64,000 bases of DNA, from assembly GCA_965279295.1 (NCBI GenBank), contig CBDIHQ010000015.1, one strand, 5' to 3'. The stretch is from Aquabacter sp965279295. Lineage in GTDB: Bacteria; Pseudomonadota; Alphaproteobacteria; Rhizobiales; Xanthobacteraceae. The notes beneath the pieces were generated by a model, which saw only the letters and a list, made by a program, of their open reading frames with translations, was not told where the DNA came from and did no database searches. The first letter of the stretch is position 1. Every line of letters begins with the position of its first letter. This document shows positions 49,412 to 56,676 of the stretch, piece by piece. A program made the translations under genes and the position numbers.

Positions 49412-49668
49412 CCACACTTGCCACTCGCGTCAAAGCCGCATTCGCCGCGTTCAGGGCCGCGCAGCAATCCCACGCATACGCTGTGATCTATGACGTGTGG
49501 GAGGGCGGGAAGCCCGGTTGCGGTGACACAAGGGAAGAATTTTACGAGACCTTCAGCAGTCCGGTGGAAGCGGCGTTGATGTTTCGGGACGCGTACCCCG
49601 TGGAGTCCGGCGCCGACAATCCGCGCCTTGTTTTGATCCTGGGGGGTATCGATGCCTATCAGCGTTGA
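49408..49668 (+). CDS. Hypothetical protein, GTG start
   Basis: The 86-residue protein starts at a GTG overlapping the previous stop (GTGTGA) and reads MTTLATRVKAAFAAFRAAQQ, then VIYDVWEGGKPGCGDTREEF. Unknown. Confidence 0.5.
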   Translation: MTTLATRVKAAFAAFRAAQQSHAYAVIYDVWEGGKPGCGDTREEFYETFSSPVEAALMFRDAYPVESGADNPRLVLILGGIDAYQR

Positions 49669-49819
49669 ACCCTCTATCGTCTGCCTGCCGTGCGGATGTT
49701 TCTTCCAGGGGCGCGAGTTTATTTGCGATGACGGGTGCGATGAGCACGCCGAGCAGGATGAAGCGGACGACGCGCCCGAATCCGAAGCTGTCCTTACCCA
49801 AGCGGAGGGCCGCGCATGA
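49652..49819 (+). CDS. 55-residue Cys-rich acidic protein
   Basis: MPISVEPSIVCLPCGCFFQG followed by REFICDDGCDEHAEQDEADD: two Cys pairs (CLPC and CDDGC) suggest a zinc knuckle with a very acidic tail. It overlaps the previous gene by 17 bases and the next by four. Composition resembles small phage host-takeover or zinc proteins; unproven. Confidence 0.5.
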   Translation: MPISVEPSIVCLPCGCFFQGREFICDDGCDEHAEQDEADDAPESEAVLTQAEGRA

Positions 49820-50115
49820 CCAAGCACACCCCCGGACCCTGGATCGTCAATGCTGACGATCCCGCCGAAATTCTCATGGACGATATAGCAAGCATCCATT
49901 GCTTGGTCGCGACTGTCCACGCTGATGGATGCGAGCCAGAGCAATGGGGGGCCGATGCGCGCCTAATCGCTGCGGCCCCCGAGATGCTCGCCGCGCTGAG
50001 ACTGGCCCTGGAATATTGGGCGCACCGGCAGCAGCGCTACAAAAACCGGCATCCTGCGTGGGTGAACGAGGCTCGCGCGGCCATCGCCAAGGCCGAAGGC
50101 GGCGCCAATGGTTAG
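49816..50115 (+). CDS. Conserved phage protein (THTPGPW family)
   Basis: The 99-residue protein has the widely seen phage pattern MTKHTPGPWIVNADDPAEIL ... ADARLIAAAPEMLAALRLALEYW. Function is unknown though the family is common in phages of Gram-negative hosts. Confidence 0.7.
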   Translation: MTKHTPGPWIVNADDPAEILMDDIASIHCLVATVHADGCEPEQWGADARLIAAAPEMLAALRLALEYWAHRQQRYKNRHPAWVNEARAAIAKAEGGANG

Positions 50116-50440
50116 CCTTCGCCTTCGCCTGCGCATGCGCACCCCCAAGGCACGCCCCCTGTGCCCCGAGATGGTCGCGGCCGTGGTCCGAGAGTGCGCG
50201 GCCCTATGGGGCGCAGATGCGGGGCAGGTCCTGCGCAGCGACGTCCGCACCCGCCCCGTGGTGCGCGCCCGCCGGGCGGCGATCCGCCGGCTTGCAGCCA
50301 GCCCCGGCCGGCCATCGTGCTCCATGCTCGCCCGGGCCATGGGGTGCAGCCACGTCACCGTGCTGTCGGCGCTGGGCAGGAACACCCCTCCCGAGGCAAC
50401 TTCTCGCGCTACCCCCACCGAGGCAATTTCTCAGGATTGA
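50108..50440 (+). CDS. Small protein resembling DnaA domain IV (helix-turn-helix)
   Basis: The 110-residue protein has RTRPVVRARRAAIRRLAAS... SMLARAMGCSHVTVLSAL, which follows the DnaA C-terminal DNA-binding pattern (R-VV-AR--AI, then S---L-R--G--H-TVL-A). No ATPase part is present, so it is a free-standing DnaA-box-type binding domain. The last 19 residues are encoded by two units of the 16-base repeat, hence probably acquired by fusion with the repeat. Confidence 0.6.
   Translation: MVSLRLRLRMRTPKARPLCPEMVAAVVRECAALWGADAGQVLRSDVRTRPVVRARRAAIRRLAASPGRPSCSMLARAMGCSHVTVLSALGRNTPPEATSRATPTEAISQD
50390..50432. repeat. Repeat cluster A (two units)
   Basis: CCCGAGGCAACTTCTC (50390-50405) and ACCGAGGCAATTTCTC (50417-50432), spaced 27 bases start to start. 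They form the 3' end of the DnaA-IV-like gene and end eight bases before its stop. Confidence 0.75.
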
Positions 50441-50491
50441 CGCCAGCCCATGCCGCTACCGATGCGGCATGACCGGGCGCCTTGCCCACAA

Positions 50492-50509
50492 CCGCAATTG
50501 TGCGGGCCA
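50492..50509 (+). promoter_or_regulatory. Leader motif copy 3 (CCGCAATTGTGCGGGCCA)
   Basis: Ends 14 bases before the ATG at 50524, followed by AGGAG. Identical to copy 2, and shares the flank CCCACAACCG with copy 1's CCCCAACCG. An alternative longer pairing GCCCACAA/TTGT..GGGC exists, so two RNA folds compete. Confidence 0.65.
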
Positions 50510-50523
50510 TTCTAGGAGAACAC

Positions 50524-50757
50524 ATGACGAATCCCATCATCAAAATCCGCCCGCGCACTGGCCGCGTCGCCCTTAACGGCCGCTTGACCAACATCTATGT
50601 GCGCGAGGGGTCCTATATCGGCACCAATGACGACCGCCTGGGGCGTTGGTATGCCGGCGACATCAACGATGATTTCTTCCGCCCGTTCGGTGCAGGTAAA
50701 CGCACCCGTGTCGATGCGGCCAAATTGGCATTGGCGGATGCCGGGGCCATTTCTTGA
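50524..50757 (+). CDS. Hypothetical protein upstream of integrase (excisionase position)
   Basis: The 77-residue protein MTNPIIKIRPRTGRVALNGR is beta-rich (IYVREGSYIGTNDD) and its stop overlaps the integrase ATG (TGATG). It sits where an excisionase often lies but lacks a clear MerR/Xis helix-turn-helix. Unknown. Confidence 0.55.
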   Translation: MTNPIIKIRPRTGRVALNGRLTNIYVREGSYIGTNDDRLGRWYAGDINDDFFRPFGAGKRTRVDAAKLALADAGAIS

Positions 50758-51770
50758 TGGCGCGCAAAGCCCCCAGCACGAAAATCGGGGACGTGGTCGC
50801 AGCTTACATCGCAGAGATGCGCCATGTTGTGATCTCAGAAAGGAGCCTGAACACCACTTCACGGCCCATCACGAGGCTGGTGGGCTCCGCCATCATTCGC
50901 GATCAGTCAGACGTTGCAGATACGGCAGCCAGCTACATATCGGCGAGGCGCGGGGAGGGGGTGTCGGATGCCACCATCCGGCGCGAGTTGGTGACGCTTC
51001 GAGCGTCCCTGCGGCGCGCTTGGAAGCTCGGGCATCTCACCTTCGTGCCATTCGTGACACTTCCCAAATATGGAGCGCCGCGCAAAAGATGGCTGTCGCC
51101 GGAGGAAGCTAAGAAGCTGCTGGAAGCTTGTGCCCCGCAGACCGACCTATTCGTGCGTGTCGCCCTGCTCACCGGCGCGCGGGCCGGCGCCATTATGGAC
51201 CTGACATGGGATCGGATCGACTTAGACCGCTTAACGATAGATTTTCGGCGCACCGATCTCTCGCGCCGTGCCAAAGGAAGGGCAATCGTGCCTATGGGCG
51301 CGGACCTGGCCGGGCGGCTCCGGCACACACCGGACAAGAAGCGTGATGGCAGGCTGTTTCCGGTGACGCTGCGCTCCATCCAAAGAGACATGCGCGAGGC
51401 GGCGTCGCGCGCCGGTCTTGTCGGGATCACGCCTCACGTTTTGCGCCACACCGCTGCGACCTGGATGCTAGGAGAACACGGGCTCCCCTTGATCACTGCA
51501 AGCCGGATGCTCGGTCACTCAACCTCTGCCATCACTGATCAGGTCTATACGCACATCATCCCGCCGCACCTGCTTGCCGCGTCCAAGGCGTTGGAGAGCA
51601 CATTAGCCGGCCGAATGCGTCCCGCAATGGTGCTCGGTGATGGTGATGTGCTGGTGGCGCTGCTCCGGGAAATCCGGGGATCGCTTCTCAAGGGCGAACA
51701 AACTCCAGCAAGCATCCGCCGGGTGATTCGGATGGTGGACGCCGTGCTCCTTCCCATTGAGTTCTCTTGA
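50757..51770 (+). CDS. Tyrosine recombinase/integrase
   Basis: The 337-residue protein has an N-terminal SAM-like core-binding domain (about 5-100) and a catalytic domain with Arg142 (LTGARAGAIMDLTW), Lys173, His227-x-x-Arg230 (HVLRHT), His254 (LGHS) and Tyr264 (VYTH). It is the phage/ICE site-specific integrase class. After the usual end at about 275 there are 60 extra residues, helical, of unknown role. Repeat cluster B starts at the base after the stop. Confidence 0.92.
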   Translation: MARKAPSTKIGDVVAAYIAEMRHVVISERSLNTTSRPITRLVGSAIIRDQSDVADTAASYISARRGEGVSDATIRRELVTLRASLRRAWKLGHLTFVPFVTLPKYGAPRKRWLSPEEAKKLLEACAPQTDLFVRVALLTGARAGAIMDLTWDRIDLDRLTIDFRRTDLSRRAKGRAIVPMGADLAGRLRHTPDKKRDGRLFPVTLRSIQRDMREAASRAGLVGITPHVLRHTAATWMLGEHGLPLITASRMLGHSTSAITDQVYTHIIPPHLLAASKALESTLAGRMRPAMVLGDGDVLVALLREIRGSLLKGEQTPASIRRVIRMVDAVLLPIEFS

Positions 51771-51775
51771 CCCCC

Positions 51776-51895
51776 ACCGAGGCAACTTCTCGCGCTACCC
51801 CCACCAGCGTAACTTGGCGACCCCCGGCGAGGCAGCTTGGCGCACCCCACCGAGGAAATCCGGTGCCAGTGCCGCACCTCGCCGAGGGACGTTGG
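51776..51895. repeat. Repeat cluster B (four to five units) directly after integrase
   Basis: Units begin at 51776 (ACCGAGGCAACTTCTC), 51803 (ACCAGCGTAACTTGGC), 51826 (GGCGAGGCAGCTTGGC), 51849 (ACCGAGGAAATCCGGT) and weakly 51881. Spacings are 27, 23 and 23 bases. Each unit is preceded by a run of C. Confidence 0.75.
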
Positions 51896-51922
51896 AGTCC
51901 GCACTGCAATCGTGGGAGTGAC

Positions 51923-52369
51923 ATGGATCATCAAATTCTCGAAGAAATCGCCAAAACGTTGAGTGCCGATGGCTTGAACTACACCGTCTTTCTGAAATTT
52001 TTCGAAGTACCTTTGCCGAATCCCACTGGAAAAGAGGCAATAATAAAAATGGTGTTCGGCGCTGCGGCGGCGCTTGGCGGTCTCCAAAAAGTCGAAAAAG
52101 CATCTGTTTGGCCCAGTCTAAGAGATGCGCTGCTTTATGCTGGCGACGATGCCGCTGGTCCGGACGCAGGCACACTTAGATCTGAAAGGTTCCTCGCCCT
52201 AATGGGGGTGCTTGAAGACGAGGTCCACAATCTTGTCGAGGCAGCAAACGCCACTGAATCATTTTGGTTGCAGGGTGGGCACCCCGCATACCCAGTGTTT
52301 TGGGACTTCGCCTTCCTTATCTCAGGGAAAGCGGGCGCAAGCGTTTTGATAGGGTCAAGCTCGGACTAG
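51923..52369 (+). CDS. Cargo gene of unknown function
   Basis: The 148-residue protein MDHQILEEIAKTLSADGLNY is helical in part, with MVFGAAAALGGLQKVEKASVW and a C-terminal hydrophobic tail. It is less GC-rich than phage genes. It is bracketed by repeat clusters B and C. I do not recognise it. Confidence 0.6.
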   Translation: MDHQILEEIAKTLSADGLNYTVFLKFFEVPLPNPTGKEAIIKMVFGAAAALGGLQKVEKASVWPSLRDALLYAGDDAAGPDAGTLRSERFLALMGVLEDEVHNLVEAANATESFWLQGGHPAYPVFWDFAFLISGKAGASVLIGSSSD

Positions 52370-52393
52370 GTCGGAGACGTTGTCAACACTACC

Positions 52394-52464
52394 TAGCCCA
52401 CCAAGGTAAATTCACATTACCCCCAACCGGGGCAACTTCTCACCTCCACCGAGGAAATCCGACG
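52394..52464. repeat. Repeat cluster C (three units)
   Basis: Units at 52401 (ACCAAGGTAAATTCAC, preceded by CTAGCCC), 52427 (ACCGGGGCAACTTCTC) and 52449 (ACCGAGGAAATCCGAC). Spacings 26 and 22. The last unit and its following GCCAGTGCC match the end of cluster B, so B and C share more than 25 bases. Confidence 0.75.
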
Positions 52465-52577
52465 CCAGTGCCAGACCCTGACCAAGGCGACCGCCTAAGG
52501 ATCTGCGTCAAAGGGTTTGAAAACCTCGCGGTCGGCTGGCACCGTTGCGGCGCTACATTCCGATCCGAGCACATATA

Positions 52578-53063
52578 ATGTCCGAGAGCCCTCAGCCGAA
52601 ACCAGTTGCCATACTCGCTTCGTCCGCGCCGCCTCGGACGAAGCCGTCAAGCTATCCCGAGCCGTTCTTCAGCCGGATGGCCCACCGAGAGAAGAGACCT
52701 CTGGGGGACCTATTCGGGCTGAAGAACTTCGGCGTGAACCTAACGCGCCTATCACCCGGCGGAGAATCCTCGTTGCTCCACCGGCATAGCAAACAGGACG
52801 AGTTCATCTTCATTCTCGAAGGGCAGCCCACGCTGGTAACGGACGGCGACGAGGTCTTGCTGTCGCCGGGCATGTGCGCTGGCTTCCCGGCCCAGGGCAT
52901 TGCCCATCAGCTCGTCAATAGAACTGCGACCGATGTCGTCTACATCGAGATCGGCGACCGAACCGCTGGTGACGAAGGCACTTACCCGCGGGACGACCTG
53001 AAAGCTGCCCTTGGGCCTGACGGTCAGTGGCGTTACACGCACAAGGACGGACGATCGTACTAG
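52578..53063 (+). CDS. Cupin-domain protein
   Basis: The 161-residue protein has cupin motif 1 (HRHSKQDEFIFILEG, residues about 72-86, with His-x-His and Glu) and motif 2 (SPGMCAGFPAQGIAHQLVN), so a metal-binding beta-barrel is expected. It resembles stand-alone cupins of metabolic or stress context and is not a phage gene. It lies between repeat clusters C and D. Its TAG stop is part of the first D unit's flank. Confidence 0.8.
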   Translation: MSESPQPKPVAILASSAPPRTKPSSYPEPFFSRMAHREKRPLGDLFGLKNFGVNLTRLSPGGESSLLHRHSKQDEFIFILEGQPTLVTDGDEVLLSPGMCAGFPAQGIAHQLVNRTATDVVYIEIGDRTAGDEGTYPRDDLKAALGPDGQWRYTHKDGRSY

Positions 53064-53107
53064 CCCACCAAGGTAAATTCGCGTCACCCCCGCCGAGGCA
53101 ACTTCTC
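53061..53107. repeat. Repeat cluster D (two units)
   Basis: Units at 53067 (ACCAAGGTAAATTCGC, preceded by TAGCCC as in cluster C) and 53092 (GCCGAGGCAACTTCTC), spacing 25. The second unit touches the ATG of the next gene with no intervening base. Confidence 0.75.
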
Positions 53108-53389
53108 ATGCCGGAGCACCAGCAGGAGAAGCCATTGTCACGTCGCTATGTCTACGACCGGATCACCCACGAGGAGTTGTCGCGGAGGCTCACTGTGATG
53201 GGGCTTTCGGCGCGGGACCTGGCCCGCGCCAGCGGCGCGCTGGAGGACCGGGTGATGAAGTGGCTGTCGGGAGCGGAGAATATCCCCCCCCACATAGACC
53301 TGCTGACTAGGCTGTGGATGGAAATTCCAGAGGTCGATAGGAAGATCACCGGGTGGCTGGAATTCGTCTGTCACGACGTTCGAGATTGA
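53108..53389 (+). CDS. Small helix-turn-helix protein
   Basis: The 93-residue protein has RLTVMGLSARDLARASGALEDRVMKWLSGAENIPPHIDLLTRLW, a Cro/CI-type helix-turn-helix pattern. The start immediately follows a repeat unit, whose GAGGCAACTTCTC would have to serve as leader (GAGG ten bases before ATG). A role as phage regulator is possible, but the context is cargo-like. Confidence 0.6.
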   Translation: MPEHQQEKPLSRRYVYDRITHEELSRRLTVMGLSARDLARASGALEDRVMKWLSGAENIPPHIDLLTRLWMEIPEVDRKITGWLEFVCHDVRD

Positions 53390-53416
53390 GCGTCGGAAAA
53401 GGGCTGTGAACTTCGA

Positions 53417-53459
53417 CCTCCAACAGGTGACACCGCTGGCCTAGACAACCTGTAGGAGG
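53417..53459. terminator. 12-bp inverted repeat between HTH and ariB
   Basis: CCTCCAACAGGT (53417-53428) and ACCTGTAGGAGG (53448-53459) pair with one mismatch. It lies between convergent genes and near the end of the defence locus, so it may be a bidirectional terminator or a leftover insertion end. Confidence 0.45.
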
Positions 53460-53481
53460 CCTCGCCGGAGTTCAACCACAA

Positions 53482-54411
53482 CTAAATGCCTGTGACAAAG
53501 CTCTCAAACCCCGCCGGCAACGAAGAAGCGGTAGAAAATCGAGTCAACGTAAGCTCAGAAACTCGAAATGAAGACTTATTGCCAAGTTCTTTAAATACGC
53601 CGCGATCTTCTATTTTGTTCTCATCGGCTAGATCTCTTAGCCATTTCTGAAAAAAAAGCATAGCGAACTTGCCGCGATATCGATCACAAGGTTCGAGGGC
53701 CGCAAAATCGTCCTCGAATTCAATTAATTTTTGCTCAGACACCGCCTCTTGATATCGCACGATTGCATCGGCCTCTTGTGACCCGATAGAGGCTGTCCGT
53801 AGGTTCACTTCTGCGATCTTCCCAATAGAATGTGGCAAGCTATCGGTTTCAATTTTCAATTGGCGAGCTACGTATAGTCTATAATTTGCCTTTCTCGTTA
53901 CCTCTAGGAAAAAACCATAGGTTTTACGAAATATGTCTGTAATCGAATTTCTAACCGCGGAATTTGCCTGACAGTGAAACTCAACATCAAGGATAGACGA
54001 CAAAACGACCTCGCAAACGAGATAATTTTCGATTGAATATTTATCCGTCATGAATATGTCGGGCCCCGGCGTCTGGCCTCTTAGGTCATCGAAGTCGCGG
54101 TCGACAAAAAAATAAAGTCCGCTACTCAATCCTGTGGCATCTCTCTGTATCGCGGAGCGAAGGCTCAATAGCGGAGCCTTCCCTCGGCAGGGTAGAAAAA
54201 TGTATCTTAATTGTGGCCTCACTCGATTCAGCCACTGTGTATAGATGATCTTGTCGTCATCTCCTTCAATGGAAATAATCGCGACTTCTGGATACTCAGA
54301 TCTTATCTTTGAAACCTCAAGTTTCAGCACAGCATAGCTGTTCCGTGATTTTCGAAGGGCCTGGACGTCCGGATCAATGCCCGCCACGCTGCTCTCACTC
54401 ATCGAACACAT
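53482..54411 (-). CDS. ariB: DUF4435 TOPRIM-like nuclease, PARIS AriB-like
   Basis: The 309-residue protein shows a TOPRIM-type core: Glu49 in ISIEGDDDKIIY, an acidic strand FFVDRDFDDL (Asp104, 106, 108), and the DUF4435 marker YSIENYL (125-131). In PARIS, AriB is held inactive by AriA and, once released by a phage trigger such as Ocr, cuts host tRNA and stops growth. It overlaps the ATPase gene end by 17 bases. AT-rich codon use differs sharply from the phage genes, indicating transfer. Assignment to PARIS rests on the gene pair. Confidence 0.82.
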   Translation of the reverse strand: MCSMSESSVAGIDPDVQALRKSRNSYAVLKLEVSKIRSEYPEVAIISIEGDDDKIIYTQWLNRVRPQLRYIFLPCRGKAPLLSLRSAIQRDATGLSSGLYFFVDRDFDDLRGQTPGPDIFMTDKYSIENYLVCEVVLSSILDVEFHCQANSAVRNSITDIFRKTYGFFLEVTRKANYRLYVARQLKIETDSLPHSIGKIAEVNLRTASIGSQEADAIVRYQEAVSEQKLIEFEDDFAALEPCDRYRGKFAMLFFQKWLRDLADENKIEDRGVFKELGNKSSFRVSELTLTRFSTASSLPAGFESFVTGI

Positions 54412-55957
54412 CGTCCCCGTATGAGAAATCCTCCGAATGCGGCAGCGCGCTGCCGCTGCCGCTGGCTAGTACGCGAAGAGATCCTGCATAAGGATCTAAT
54501 TCGTTCTCGAATACGAAAGGTGAATGAGTGATGGCGATTAACTGATCGCAGAGTGGGGAGTTAACTACGTCTACCAAAATCTGACGCTGCCAATCAATCG
54601 ATAGAGATAACTCAGGCTCATCAATTAGGACAATCTTCGGTGATTCGTACAAAAAAAGCTTGGCAAAAAGAGAAATCATCTGCTTTTCGCCAGACGAAAG
54701 CGCGTCAAGGCTTATTGGGCTATCTTTTAAAGTCCTAACTACTTTAACCTGCAGCGTGTTTCTATTCAAAACCAGTCGTTTTCCATCGGTAATCAGGTCG
54801 TCGGAGGGCCTTGGCGGACGAGTTGATATGTCGTCAGTCGAGAGATAATTATTGCAGATCTCAACAAACGCCTGAACTCTCGTTTCCACCTCTTTTGTAG
54901 AGGATATTACCTTATTAAGTTGAACAAGAAAGTAATTTAGAAATTTCTCAGAAGGGTCTAATTGCCGATCTTTTGAGTAAATCTTCTCTAGATCAGGAAC
55001 TGTTACCGGATAATGAGGATACTGAGGGCCGTATCGTCGACTTTGCTCGACCCGTGAGAATAAAAGTTGGAGTTCTTCTTTATCTGGAATTGCGGTTTGG
55101 CTTGTGTCGTGGCTCTCATAAGAGCCGTCAATCAATCCATTGATAATATCAGCGCTAATTTTTCTATACTGACTATTTGACTCATAAACGATCAGTTCAT
55201 TAATTTCGCGCAGCCGTTCCGATATATCAGAAAGACCAAACTGTATATCTCCAGTAAAAAGCCCCCCTCCCGCAAATGCGGGGAAGCTTCTACGGCTTCC
55301 TGTGCTGCGAAGCTTCGCATCTTTATTTCTATCCCTGAGTGGAAGTTCTACCCGGCGATAAGTTGGAAGATAGAGTATTTCATATTTAGACAATTTTATC
55401 TTGCACGTATTATAAATATTTCCTAGGTTCTTATTTTTTTCGTACATTGATCGAGTTAATTCTGTAACTACTTTCTCGATTGCTCTCGAGTTGAATCCAT
55501 ATTCCCTGGATAACGCCGAGTAAGTGGCGTTATCAAACCTGTCATCGGGATTTATTTGTAATAATGGCCATTCTTGCGTCAAGAAAACGATAAGCGCTTC
55601 TGGAGTAACTCCGCATTTTGCGGCCGCAGCAGCGATTTGTCCCATCTCTGGCGCAGAAAATGCAGCTTCGAGATCAAGTTGTCTTAAAATAAGTTCTGTT
55701 GGCTCATCGTAAAACTTGCAGAAGATCGTATCAAATTCAAGGCCTCGCAGTCGGAAAAATTGCCCTTTCAGAAAGGCATTTAATACCCCAAGCAAGGTTG
55801 TCTTTCCGCTACCATTTTTTGCTATAAGTATAGTCGCCAGATGCGAAGTATTAAGAGAAATCGTGCGATAGCCATGAAGGCCGGTGATTCCGAAAGCTTC
55901 CACAAGAGGAGGCTTCGAGGCTTTGCTCGGCCCGGCTGGAATTTCCTCGGTCGTCAC
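54395..55957 (-). CDS. ariA: ABC/SMC-like AAA ATPase, PARIS AriA-like
   Basis: The 520-residue protein has Walker A AKNGSGKTT (46-54), a long helical middle, signature LSSGEKQ (420-426), Walker B KIVLIDEPE (441-449) and the H-loop ITHS (476-479), the AAA_15/21 plan of defence ATPases. With the DUF4435 gene it matches PARIS; AbiL-type pairs are a related alternative. The GTG start has AAAGG seven bases upstream and a promoter-like sequence just before. Strongly AT-rich against neighbours. Confidence 0.85.
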   Translation of the reverse strand: MTTEEIPAGPSKASKPPLVEAFGITGLHGYRTISLNTSHLATILIAKNGSGKTTLLGVLNAFLKGQFFRLRGLEFDTIFCKFYDEPTELILRQLDLEAAFSAPEMGQIAAAAAKCGVTPEALIVFLTQEWPLLQINPDDRFDNATYSALSREYGFNSRAIEKVVTELTRSMYEKNKNLGNIYNTCKIKLSKYEILYLPTYRRVELPLRDRNKDAKLRSTGSRRSFPAFAGGGLFTGDIQFGLSDISERLREINELIVYESNSQYRKISADIINGLIDGSYESHDTSQTAIPDKEELQLLFSRVEQSRRYGPQYPHYPVTVPDLEKIYSKDRQLDPSEKFLNYFLVQLNKVISSTKEVETRVQAFVEICNNYLSTDDISTRPPRPSDDLITDGKRLVLNRNTLQVKVVRTLKDSPISLDALSSGEKQMISLFAKLFLYESPKIVLIDEPELSLSIDWQRQILVDVVNSPLCDQLIAITHSPFVFENELDPYAGSLRVLASGSGSALPHSEDFSYGDDVFDE

Positions 55958-55974
55958 GGCGTGCCTTTCAATTC

Positions 55975-56004
55975 ATATAAATTAATGTCTAGAACGCATT
56001 TCAA
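55975..56004 (-). promoter_or_regulatory. Candidate promoter of ariA-ariB
   Basis: Minus-strand TTGAAA (55999-56004), 18 bases, TTATAT (55975-55980), ending 18 bases before the GTG start. It matches the sigma-70 consensus well and would give the defence genes their own constitutive transcription in the lysogen. Confidence 0.45.
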
Positions 56005-56056
56005 TTCCGCACAACCGAGCACGAGAGCAGGGCGCGGCCCGAGAGCGTTTTAATGT

Positions 56057-56512
56057 CTACGTGTGGATGGCCTCGGTCATTAGCCCGAGTACGATCAGCG
56101 CCAGACCACGGTCTCGCCTATCAATTCCTGTCCGCTGCGCGACATCGCGGGCCATCAGGATGCGCTTGAAGGGCAGGCGGATGGCCCGGGACAGCATCCA
56201 CAACAGGAGTGCTTTGCGCGTGGGCTCATGCTGCACAAAGCGCATCGGCCACTGAAGCGCCTCCTCTGCGTCGCGGATCTGTTCTACCGTCGCTGGCCGC
56301 CTGACCCGGTTCCTCTCAAAATCCCCCTTGGCCCTCTCCTCATCAGTCTGTGTCTGCTGGTACCAGAGGTCGAGCTCTGAATAGAGATAGGCTGGCATCG
56401 AAGAGCCGTAGCCGCGCGGTCCGACCCGGCCGGCCGTGCGGTGCACCAGCTTGATGGCTTCCTCCAGGCGCTCCATCACGATGTCCCGGGTCCACAGGAT
56501 ATCGTCCGTCAA
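56057..56512 (-). CDS. DUF6362-like phage protein
   Basis: From a TTG overlapping the previous stop (ATTGA) the 151-residue protein reads MTDDILWTRDIVMERLEEAI, with GRVGPRGYGSSMPAYLYS, matching a common phage family annotated DUF6362. C-terminal helices include a possible sigma-like or HTH segment (LPFKRILMARDVAQRTGIDRRD...). Last gene of the early operon on this strand. Function unknown. Confidence 0.65.
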   Translation of the reverse strand: MTDDILWTRDIVMERLEEAIKLVHRTAGRVGPRGYGSSMPAYLYSELDLWYQQTQTDEERAKGDFERNRVRRPATVEQIRDAEEALQWPMRFVQHEPTRKALLLWMLSRAIRLPFKRILMARDVAQRTGIDRRDRGLALIVLGLMTEAIHT

Positions 56513-56676
56513 TCGACGTCCGCCCCGAGCCCCATCTCGAGTTTTTCGACGATTGCGTTCAGCCCCTCGTCGTCGCACTCGGGGACAGGATCGACCGTTT
56601 CCGTGACAGGTTTCTTATATTTCGTGACATCAGACATCGAAATGCGCTCACAATTCCCGGTTTCCGTGACAGCCAT
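56509..56676 (-). CDS. 55-residue acidic hypothetical protein
   Basis: MAVTETGNCERISMSDVTKY... ends EKLEMGLGADVD. Both ends overlap neighbours by ATGA-like junctions. The DNA contains a threefold GTGACGGAAAC/TGTCACG direct repeat (GTCACGGAAAC at the start, then GTCACGAAATA, GTCACGGAAACG) encoding VTET, VTKY, VTET. Confidence 0.5.
   Translation of the reverse strand: MAVTETGNCERISMSDVTKYKKPVTETVDPVPECDDEGLNAIVEKLEMGLGADVD

Noticed and set aside
50390..53107. CRISPR array
   Set aside because: Units are degenerate, only 16 bases, with 6-11-base gaps, grouped in twos to fives at gene ends; no cas genes are present.
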